This document shows positions 14,121-20,225 of a stretch of DNA of 20,225 nucleotides, piece after piece. This DNA comes from CAZFPA01 sp964520975 (GTDB lineage Bacteria; Bacillota; Negativicutes; Selenomonadales; Selenomonadaceae): the NCBI GenBank assembly GCA_964520975.1, contig CAZFPA010000038.1:1-20225 (forward strand), in the 5' to 3' direction. How positions within the stretch are numbered: position 1 is the first letter of the stretch; the number at the start of each line of letters is the position of its first letter. Below the pieces are notes generated by a model. The model did not search any database. It saw only the letters and a list, made by a program, of their open reading frames with translations, and was not told where the DNA came from. The position numbers and the translations under genes were made by a program.

Positions 14121-15203
14121 ATGAAAAAGAAGTATTTAGCAGTGGCACTGGGACTCCTGCTCTGTGCAGGACTGGCAGGCTGCGGCGGAGACACGAAGAG
14201 CGCAACATCGGGCTCTGGCTCGCAGGCCACAGCGGAACGCGTCGTTGAGACAACGGACGCGGCAACGCAGGGAACCAAGAAGGATTGGAAGATTGCCGTT
14301 GTAGTAAAGGATTCTTCTAATGGCTGGTTTGCCCGCATGGATCAGGGCGTCAAACAGTACGCTGCAGATACCGGTATCAATGCTTATCAGAAGGGCCCGG
14401 CAGCTACCGATGCTGCACAGCAGGTCCAGGTTATCCAGGATGTCATCAACCAGGGGATCAATGCACTCTGCGTAGTGCCGGTTGATCCGGCCGCCTGCGA
14501 CCCTGTACTCAAGGAAGCCCGCGACAAGGGCATCGTCGTCATCACTCATGAAGGCTCCACCTGCAAGAATTCCGATTATGATCTGGAAGCCTTCAACAAC
14601 GCCGGTTATGGTGCCTTCATCATGGACAAGCTCCAGGAATCCATGGGAGGCAAAGGCATCTACACGACGATGGTCGCTCATCTGACCAACGCATCCCAGA
14701 ACGAGTGGGCAAATGGTGCTGTAGCTGAGCAGCAGGCAAAATATGCCGGTCTGCAGCTGCTGGATAACCCCAAACGCGTAGAATCGGAGAACAACTCTGA
14801 AAAAGCGTACCAGGTAGCTAAAGAAGTAATGAAATCCCATCCGGAAGTCACTGGCTTCGTTGGAACTTCCTCCATGGATACCCCGGGCATTGCCCGCGCT
14901 ATCAACGAACTGGGCCTCAAAGGCAAGGTATTCGTTGTTGGTACTGGTATGCCGAATGAGTGCCGCTCCCTTATCAAGGATGGTTCCCTCTCCTATATCA
15001 CCCTTTGGGACCCTGCGGAAGCCGGCTATGCTATGTGCGTAATGGCCCGTCAGATCCTTGAAGGCAAGCAGATGCAGGAAGGTACAGACCTCGGCCTGAA
15101 ATCCTACAGCAAGCTTGTCCAGAGCAAAGACAACCCGCATCTCTTCATGGGTGCCGGCTGGATCGCTATCAACAAGGATAACGTAGACAAATACAACTTC
15201 TAA
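14121..15203 (+). CDS. Sugar ABC transporter substrate-binding lipoprotein
   Basis: The 360-residue product captures the sugar outside the membrane. It starts with a lipoprotein signal peptide and lipobox LAGC, with the acylated Cys21, then a Ser/Thr/Gly/Ala-rich linker to about residue 50. The binding domain begins WKIAVVVKDSSNGWFARMDQ and is of the ribose/rhamnose/AI-2 binding type (Peripla_BP_4), ending GWIAINKDNVDKYNF like LsrB- and RhaS-type proteins. By-eye comparison with LsrB shows its AI-2-contacting Asp residues replaced (Glu and Ser), so AI-2 is an unlikely ligand. GAGGAGGG precedes the start. A terminator-like hairpin follows, probably allowing excess of this protein over the membrane components. 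Confidence 0.92.
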   Translation: MKKKYLAVALGLLLCAGLAGCGGDTKSATSGSGSQATAERVVETTDAATQGTKKDWKIAVVVKDSSNGWFARMDQGVKQYAADTGINAYQKGPAATDAAQQVQVIQDVINQGINALCVVPVDPAACDPVLKEARDKGIVVITHEGSTCKNSDYDLEAFNNAGYGAFIMDKLQESMGGKGIYTTMVAHLTNASQNEWANGAVAEQQAKYAGLQLLDNPKRVESENNSEKAYQVAKEVMKSHPEVTGFVGTSSMDTPGIARAINELGLKGKVFVVGTGMPNECRSLIKDGSLSYITLWDPAEAGYAMCVMARQILEGKQMQEGTDLGLKSYSKLVQSKDNPHLFMGAGWIAINKDNVDKYNF

Positions 15204-15233
15204 GAAGCGACAGCCGTCGTTTCTGGCAAACTG

Positions 15234-15268
15234 CGTGGCTGCCGTCGTTTGCGGCAGTCACGTTTTTT
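15234..15268 (+). terminator. Intra-operon terminator after the binding protein gene
   Basis: CGTGGCTGCCG pairs with CGGCAGTCACG over 11 positions with one G-U, with a seven-base loop and six T after it. It lies between binding protein and ATPase genes, so partial termination or 3'-end protection would raise binding protein output. The decamer GCCGTCGTTT occurs at 15213 and again at 15241. Confidence 0.8.
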
Positions 15269-15331
15269 GCCCTACATAGGGGCTTTTCCGTGAAGCTCCA
15301 GCTATAGTGCAAAGCAAGGGGGGACAGGGCA

Positions 15332-16816
15332 GTGTCAGATTATATTATCAAGGCAACCAATATCAGAAAGTATTTTGGCGGCGTCAAGGCACTCGACGGT
15401 GTCAGTTTGGAAATCAAGAAAGGCGAGATTCACTGCCTCGCAGGAGAAAATGGCTGCGGCAAGTCGACCATCATCAACATCATCTCCGGCTTCTATACAC
15501 CGGATGATGGCATCATCGAGATCGACGGGCAGCAGTACGACCACATGACGCCGCAGCTGGCCATTGCCAGCGGCATCCAGGTCATCTATCAGGATTTATC
15601 CTTATTTCCCAATCTGACCGTCAGGGAGAACCTGGCCCTCAATATGGAAGTGGCCGCTGGTCGGAAATTCGTGAACAAAAAGCGCATGAACCGCATCGCT
15701 GAAGCGGCTGTGGCCAAGCTGGGCCTCGACATCGACCTCGATGAGACGGTGGAAAACCTCACCTTTGGCATGCGGCAGATGATCGCCATCAGCCGGGCGC
15801 TGCTCAATGATGCAAAGCTCATCATCATGGACGAGCCGACGACCGCGCTCACCAAGCGCGAGGTCAAGACGCTGTTCAAGCTCATCAAGCAGCTGCAGGG
15901 CCAGGGCATCGCGGTGCTCTTCGTATCCCATAAGCTCGACGAGGTCTTTGAGATCGCGGAGCGCTTCACCATTTTCCGCAACGGCAAAAACGTGGCTACG
16001 GGCAATACCAAGGATCTGAACCAGGATAAATTCACCTTTTACATGACAGGGCGCGAGATCGTCTCCACCCGCTTCGAGTACACGGCGGAGAACGCGCCGG
16101 TGGTGCTCGAGGTCAAGAACCTCAGCCTCGCCAACGGCTTCAAGGATGTGAGCTTCGAGCTCAAAAAGGGCGAGATCGTAGGCATCACCGGCCTGCTGGG
16201 CTCCGGCCGCACCGAGCTGGCTGAGACACTGTTCGGCTATCACGCCGCAGAGGCCGGAGACATCATCATCGAGGGCAAAAAGGTGAACATCGGGTCCATC
16301 AAGGACGGCATCGCCAATGGCATCGGCTATCTGCCATCGGATCGTGTGACCGAGGGCCTCTTCCTCGCGCAGCCGATTTCCGATAATATTTCCATTGAAA
16401 AATGGAGCGACTACTCCAATGTGCTGGGCGCCGTCAACCGGAAAAAGGTCGACGACATGACCCGGCAATGGGCGAAGGAACTCTCCATCATGCTCCACGA
16501 CATCCACGATGACGTGGGCACGCTCTCGGGCGGCAACCAGCAGAAATGCGTGCTGGCAAAATGGCTGGCCCTGGATCTGAAGGTCCTCATCCTCAACGGC
16601 CCTACGGTAGGTGTGGATATCGGCGCGAAATTCGATATCTACGAGCTGGTGAAGCGCCTTGCCAAGCAGGGCCTCACGGTCATCATCATTTCCGATGACC
16701 TGCCGGAGGTGCTCACGAACTGCAACCGGGTCATGGTCATGCAGTCCGGCCGCCTGGCGGCAACGCTATCGACCCAGGGGCTGGAAGAAAGCCGCCTGGC
16801 CGAGCTGGCAAACTGA
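15332..16816 (+). CDS. Sugar ABC transporter ATPase, two nucleotide-binding domains
   Basis: The 494-residue product is an RbsA/MglA/RhaT-type fused ATPase that powers the importer. The N-terminal domain has Walker A GENGCGKST (38-46), a signature LTFGMRQM (143-150), Walker B LIIMDEPTTALT (163-174) and switch His200. The C-terminal domain has the degenerate Walker A GLLGSGRTE (287-295) usual in this family and a canonical LSGGNQQK (398-405). Its Walker B is unusual: LILNGPTVGVD (419-429), where the Asp-Glu pair is Asn-Gly, so the second ATP site is probably inactive and hydrolysis falls to one site. Start is GTG at 15332 with AAGGGGGGAC upstream; no in-frame ATG is near. Confidence 0.93.
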   Translation: MSDYIIKATNIRKYFGGVKALDGVSLEIKKGEIHCLAGENGCGKSTIINIISGFYTPDDGIIEIDGQQYDHMTPQLAIASGIQVIYQDLSLFPNLTVRENLALNMEVAAGRKFVNKKRMNRIAEAAVAKLGLDIDLDETVENLTFGMRQMIAISRALLNDAKLIIMDEPTTALTKREVKTLFKLIKQLQGQGIAVLFVSHKLDEVFEIAERFTIFRNGKNVATGNTKDLNQDKFTFYMTGREIVSTRFEYTAENAPVVLEVKNLSLANGFKDVSFELKKGEIVGITGLLGSGRTELAETLFGYHAAEAGDIIIEGKKVNIGSIKDGIANGIGYLPSDRVTEGLFLAQPISDNISIEKWSDYSNVLGAVNRKKVDDMTRQWAKELSIMLHDIHDDVGTLSGGNQQKCVLAKWLALDLKVLILNGPTVGVDIGAKFDIYELVKRLAKQGLTVIIISDDLPEVLTNCNRVMVMQSGRLAATLSTQGLEESRLAELAN

Positions 16817-16835
16817 CGAGGGAGGAGGGAAAACT

Positions 16836-17846
16836 ATGAATTGGAAAAGAGTATTCAAATCTACGGAATTTTATGTAGCCGTTGTGCTGCTTCTTCTTTG
16901 CATGGCTGTCCAGATCAAGAGCGGACAGTTCTTCACCGGCAACAACCTGGTGGATATCACCCGGGCATTTTCCATCCCGGCCATGTTCTGCATCGGTGAG
17001 ATGTTCGTCATCATCACCGGCGGTGTGGATGTATCCTTCCCGGCCATTGCCTCCATGTCCATGTTCATCGTGTGCTCGGAGATGGAGCACATGACATCGA
17101 ACCCGCTGGTATTCTTTGTGGTGGCTATGCTCATCGGTCTGGCCATCGGCCTTATCAATGGCTTCATCATCGCAAAGTTCAGATTCCCGGCACTCATTGT
17201 GACCCTGGGAACCAGCAGCATCTGCTTCGGCATCATGCAGGGCGTGTTCAAATCCCGGGAATATCCGCTCTGCGCTCCGCTCTATGAGCTGGGCCAGACC
17301 AAGCTTTTCTCGGTGACCAACTCCGTATCCGGGCTCACCTCGGATATGCCGATCGGGGTCATTTTCATGGTACTGCTGATCTTCGCCGGCTGGTTCATCC
17401 TGAACAAGACCATGCTGGGGCGCGGCATCTACGCCATCGGCGGTGATGTAAAGGCCGCGCAGCGTGCCGGCTTCAACGTATTCGGCATCCTCATGTTCAT
17501 CTACGCATTCTCCGGCTGCATGGCCGGTCTCATCGGTGTACTGCGCTCCACCATGCTGCTCGCGGTTCATCCGAATAACCTGGAGGGCCTGGAAATGACC
17601 GTCATCGCAGCCTGCGTGCTGGGCGGCGTGCGCATGGCGGGCGGCAAGGGCACCGTACTGGGCGCTTTGCTGGGCATGGCGCTTTTGACCATCGTGGATA
17701 ACAGCCTCATTCTCCTGGATATTTCCACCACCTGGCAAAAGGTATTCACCGGAGCCATCATCATCATCGGTACTGCGGCCTCGGCGCTGCAGGCCAAGCG
17801 CGATGAGCGAAAGCTTACGGTCAAGCTGAATGAAGGAGGGAAATGA
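16836..17846 (+). CDS. Sugar ABC transporter permease 1
   Basis: The 336-residue product is a BPD_transp_2-type membrane subunit with about nine to ten hydrophobic segments. Family features include GEMFVIITGGVDVSFPAIASMSM (about 49-71), NGFIIAKFRFPALIVTLGTSS and the cytoplasmic coupling segment GRGIYAIGGDVKAAQRAGFNV, followed by the SGCMAGLIGVL helix. The start is ATG 16836, behind GGAGGAGGG; the longer open frame from 16659 overlaps the ATPase gene and is not used. The stop overlaps the region of the next start (ATGA). Two distinct permease genes, as in Lsr and rhamnose importers, replace the single RbsC of ribose systems. Confidence 0.92.
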   Translation: MNWKRVFKSTEFYVAVVLLLLCMAVQIKSGQFFTGNNLVDITRAFSIPAMFCIGEMFVIITGGVDVSFPAIASMSMFIVCSEMEHMTSNPLVFFVVAMLIGLAIGLINGFIIAKFRFPALIVTLGTSSICFGIMQGVFKSREYPLCAPLYELGQTKLFSVTNSVSGLTSDMPIGVIFMVLLIFAGWFILNKTMLGRGIYAIGGDVKAAQRAGFNVFGILMFIYAFSGCMAGLIGVLRSTMLLAVHPNNLEGLEMTVIAACVLGGVRMAGGKGTVLGALLGMALLTIVDNSLILLDISTTWQKVFTGAIIIIGTAASALQAKRDERKLTVKLNEGGK

Positions 17847-17848
17847 CG

Positions 17849-18856
17849 ATGGAGGCATTGAAAGGCTTTATTGATAAAGACAAGAATCTGGCACGGCTGC
17901 TGATTGTCTTTGTCGTGGTATTCGCTATCTGCGCCGTGCTGAAGGGCTCGCTGTTCCTCAGCGTCTCAAACTTCCAGTCCATGGGCAAGCAGTTCCCGGA
18001 ATTCGGGCTGCTGTCCATTGCCATGGCCTTTACGCTGTTCACGGCCGGCATTGACCTCAGCGTGGTTGCCATCGCGAATCTCTGTGCGGTGCTCATGGCC
18101 AAGGTCCTGCCCACACTCATCACGCCGGATACGGCGGCCAGTCAGGCAACGATGATGATTCTGCTGGCCTGTGGCATGGCGCTCATGGTCGGCGTGCTCT
18201 GCGGCGCGCTGAACGGCTTCCTCATCGGGGTCATCGGCATCACGCCGATCCTCGCGACGCTGGGCACCCAGGCGCTCTTTATGGGCTGTGCCATCGTAAT
18301 GACAAACGGCAGTACACTGGGCGGGCTGCCCAAGCAGCTCTCCACGGGCATCAACAGCAACGTGGCCGGCATTCCGGTGCCTATCCTGATCTTCGTGGTG
18401 TTTGCCGTGCTGTCGGCCTACATCATGAGCCGCACGACACTGGGCTACAAGCTGCGCATGCTCGGTACCAGTGAGAAGGCCTCGACCTTCTCGGGCTTCA
18501 GCAATGTGAAGCTCTACATCATGAACTACGTGCTCAGCGGCCTGCTGAGCGCCGCGGCCGGCATCATCATGCTCGGACGCTTCAACTCCGCGAAGGCGGA
18601 CTACGGCGCTTCCTACGTCATGGAGGCTATCCTCATCGCCGTGCTCGGCGGTGTCGACCCCTATGGCGGCAAGGGAAATATGAAAGGCGTCATCGTCGCG
18701 ATCATCATCGTGCAGATGATATCGAGCTGGCTCAACATGTACGAGGGAATCTCCAATTTCTACCGCCAGATTATCTGGGGTGCGCTGCTGATCTTCGTAC
18801 TCATCTACAACTATATTGTCAACGAACGCGAAAAGAAAAAGGCTATGAAGGGATGA
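17849..18856 (+). CDS. Sugar ABC transporter permease 2
   Basis: The 335-residue product is the second membrane subunit and a paralogue of the preceding one. Family features include FTLFTAGIDLSVVAIANLCAV (about 66-86), NGFLIGVIGITPILATLGTQ and the coupling loop TTLGYKLRMLGTSEKASTFSGF. About nine transmembrane segments are visible, with a basic C-terminal tail. GGAGGG (17835-17840) lies eight bases before ATG 17849 but only two before ATG 17843 (which shares ATGA with the previous stop), so 17849 is preferred. deoC begins seven bases after the stop. Confidence 0.92.
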   Translation: MEALKGFIDKDKNLARLLIVFVVVFAICAVLKGSLFLSVSNFQSMGKQFPEFGLLSIAMAFTLFTAGIDLSVVAIANLCAVLMAKVLPTLITPDTAASQATMMILLACGMALMVGVLCGALNGFLIGVIGITPILATLGTQALFMGCAIVMTNGSTLGGLPKQLSTGINSNVAGIPVPILIFVVFAVLSAYIMSRTTLGYKLRMLGTSEKASTFSGFSNVKLYIMNYVLSGLLSAAAGIIMLGRFNSAKADYGASYVMEAILIAVLGGVDPYGGKGNMKGVIVAIIIVQMISSWLNMYEGISNFYRQIIWGALLIFVLIYNYIVNEREKKKAMKG

Positions 18857-18863
18857 TTCTTTA

Positions 18864-19502
18864 ATGGATTTTGCAAAAATAATCGATCATACAATGCTGA
18901 AGGCGGATTCCACCCGGGAGACAATCCAGCGCTACTGTGCGGAGGCAAAGCAGTACGGCTTCGCCTCGGTCTGCGTGAACAGCTGTCACGCGGCGCTGGT
19001 GGCGGCGGAGCTCAAGGGCACCGGCATCAACACCTGCTGCGTGGTAGGCTTCCCGCTCGGGGCCATGATCACCGAAGCCAAGGCCTTTGAGGCCAAGGCG
19101 GCAGTGGCTGCCGGCGCGGACGAGGTGGACATGGTCATCAATATCGGCGCCATCAAGGATCAGGACATGGCCTTTGTGGAACAGGATATCAAGGCGGTAG
19201 TCGAGGCGGCCAAGCCCGCTATCGTAAAGGTCATCATCGAGACCTGCCTGCTCACCGACGAGGAAAAGACCGCAGCCTGTGAGGCCTCGGTCCGGGCCGG
19301 CGCGGCCTTTGTAAAGACCTCCACCGGCTTCAGCACGGGCGGAGCCACGGTCCATGATGTGGCGCTCATGAAGCAGGCGGTAAAGGGCCAGGCCAAAGTA
19401 AAAGCCAGCGGCGGCATCCGTACCCCGGAATTCACCGCGGAACTGGTCGAGGCCGGAGCCGACCGCATCGGCGCTGGTGATGGCGTAAAACTGATGAAGT
19501 AA
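18864..19502 (+). CDS. deoC: Deoxyribose-phosphate aldolase (DERA)
   Basis: DERA reversibly splits 2-deoxy-D-ribose 5-phosphate into acetaldehyde and glyceraldehyde 3-phosphate. The 212-residue product has the common bacterial short form. The catalytic residues line up with the E. coli enzyme: Asp89 in DEVDMVINIGA, Schiff-base Lys122 in VKVIIETCLL and Lys151 in VKTSTGFSTGG; the phosphate loop is ASGGIRT. It is last gene of the sugar operon, seven bases after a permease, rather than in a nucleoside (deoA/deoD/deoB) cluster. This suggests it completes catabolism of the imported sugar. The ribosome binding site (AAGGGATG) is moderate. Cytidine deaminase elsewhere in the window could feed deoxynucleoside breakdown but is not linked. 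Confidence 0.95.
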   Translation: MDFAKIIDHTMLKADSTRETIQRYCAEAKQYGFASVCVNSCHAALVAAELKGTGINTCCVVGFPLGAMITEAKAFEAKAAVAAGADEVDMVINIGAIKDQDMAFVEQDIKAVVEAAKPAIVKVIIETCLLTDEEKTAACEASVRAGAAFVKTSTGFSTGGATVHDVALMKQAVKGQAKVKASGGIRTPEFTAELVEAGADRIGAGDGVKLMK

Positions 19503-19535
19503 AACAGCATAAAAACAAAAGCTGTCCGCTTATAA

Positions 19536-19582
19536 AAAGCCGCGCCCCGGAGAAATCATTTCTCCGGGGCGCGGCTTTTTTG
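19536..19582 (+). terminator. Operon terminator after deoC, bidirectional
   Basis: Arms 19536-19557 and 19559-19580 are perfectly complementary over 22 bases and end in T-runs on both strands, so the hairpin can stop transcription from either side. It ends the sugar operon and may also stop leftward transcription from the Rpn remnant. Confidence 0.95.
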
Positions 19583-19676
19583 TGTTCCGTGGTGTGCGAG
19601 GTTGGTAGTTCTACTTAGAAATCACTCTTACAGATGCTATCAAGGAGTCGATTTTTTGCAATTGGTTCTCGCACTG

Positions 19677-20091
19677 TTAAATCAGCCGATTTTTTTTGGC
19701 AAGATTTTCAATGGCATCTACAGAAAGCTGTGTCATTTCGGCAATGGTCTGATAGTCAAAATGCTTTTTCAACATGCAAAGAGCCACCTCAAATTTGCCT
19801 TCCGTTCTGCCTTCCGCTTTGCCTTCAGCCTTGCCATCGGCATAGCCTCGTCTTTTTTGCCGTTCAAGTTCCATAGCCAGTGTCATATATTCTCGCCTCG
19901 TTTCGTCATGACGTTTTACCTTTTCGACTTCCTCATCGATATGAGCCACAAACGGACTCTCTGCCGCTTTGCCGTCCACATAGGCCAGAAATGCGGCGAT
20001 ATCCGGATCGATTCCGGCGGCATGCCCCTGTCAGCTCTTCCCATGTTTTGATACGGTTCAAAGCATCACCGCCTTTGCTGTATGGCTTCTT
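19677..20091 (-). pseudogene. Truncated, frameshifted Rpn-family nuclease/transposase remnant
   Basis: Only the C-terminal part of a recombination-promoting nuclease (Rpn/PD-(D/E)XK transposase-like) remains. The 3' part reads GIDPDIAAFLAYVDGK, then HIDEEVEKVKRHDETRREYM, an AELERQKRRGYADG region with repeated E/K-G turns (GKAEGKAEGRTEG), and a final TIAEMTQLSVDAIENLAKK helix pair, the typical C-terminus of the family. Upstream, another frame gives ALNRIKTWEELTG, which continues the family sequence, so a frameshift lies near 20025-20030. An in-frame stop at about 20092 and absence of the catalytic N-terminal domain show 5' loss. The shorter open frame alone (19677-19979) would start at a GTG without a convincing ribosome binding site. 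Confidence 0.75.
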
Positions 20092-20189
20092 TTATCTTCA
20101 TTCTATACAATCGACTATGATTTCGCAAGCAATTTTTACGGTTGGCATCAGGGCTGGCAGCAGTATCGGGTGAACAAGCGGGCAGAGGC

Positions 20190-20225
20190 AAAAAAACAGC
20201 CTCCGGAGTGAAGCCGCGGAGGCTG
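20190..20225 (-). terminator. Terminator at the window edge, leftward
   Basis: CAGCCTCCG (20197-20205) pairs perfectly with CGGAGGCTG (20217-20225). On the minus strand seven T follow (A-run at 20190-20196). It would end a leftward gene that lies right of the window; whether it also ends in T on the plus strand cannot be seen. Confidence 0.7.

Noticed and set aside
16659..16835. N-terminal extension of permease 1 by 59 codons
   Set aside because: It overlaps the end of the ATPase gene and has an Arg/Ser-rich shadow composition; the ATG at 16836 has a strong Shine-Dalgarno site and a typical permease N-terminus.
14121..18856. Autoinducer-2 (Lsr) import system
   Set aside because: The two-permease layout and the binding protein's C-terminus are Lsr-like, but AI-2-contacting Asp residues are replaced by eye, the kinase is PfkB-type rather than FGGY-type LsrK, and LsrF/LsrG are absent.
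1..20225. CRISPR array, tRNA, rRNA, prophage or insertion sequence
   Set aside because: No regularly spaced repeats, tRNA-like folds, rRNA sequence, phage genes or transposase with terminal repeats were seen; the only mobile-type trace is the Rpn remnant.
19583..20225. Plus-strand open frames beyond the deoC terminator
   Set aside because: They are antisense to the Rpn remnant, lack ribosome binding sites and show no recognisable domain.

Overview
The window reads as chromosome of an anaerobic, low-to-mid GC Firmicutes-type bacterium, most likely a Negativicutes/Selenomonadaceae relative (Mitsuokella or Selenomonas-like). That placement is inference: strong Shine-Dalgarno sites, sigma-70 promoters, many intrinsic terminators, an [FeFe]-hydrogenase-type protein, GC-rich codon use and an Rpn-type nuclease remnant fit it, but no rRNA or other marker gene is present.

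Layout. Positions 1-716 hold no convincing protein gene. They carry a rightward terminator and, on the minus strand, a consensus promoter, about 400 bases with long-range self-complementarity, and a terminator: a candidate structured non-coding RNA. Next, on the plus strand, come a small exported protein, a DUF4870-type membrane protein and an [FeFe]-hydrogenase-like H-cluster protein (717-2966, closed by a terminator), then a monocistronic MFS transporter of the anion:cation symporter type (3249-4583).

Positions 4694-8139 are the de novo NAD operon nadA-nadB-nadC, with a promoter and a palindrome just downstream of the start site. A cytidine deaminase follows (8242-8679). Then a leader with several hairpins and an attenuator-like terminator precedes a YhdT-like small protein and the sodium/pantothenate symporter PanF (8937-10713).

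Positions 11000-19582 form one long inducible carbohydrate operon: LacI-type repressor, SIS-domain isomerase, ribokinase-family kinase, FucU-type mutarotase, a complete sugar ABC importer (lipoprotein binding protein, double ATPase, two permeases) and deoxyribose-phosphate aldolase. A coherent reading is: import a sugar, equilibrate its anomers, phosphorylate it, possibly isomerise it, then split it by the DERA aldol reaction to acetaldehyde and glyceraldehyde 3-phosphate. 2-Deoxyribose is the simplest candidate substrate, but the SIS isomerase is not needed for that route, so the true substrate is open. The operon ends at a nearly perfect hairpin terminator. Beyond it lies a truncated, frameshifted Rpn-family remnant on the minus strand and, at the very edge, a terminator for a leftward gene outside the window.
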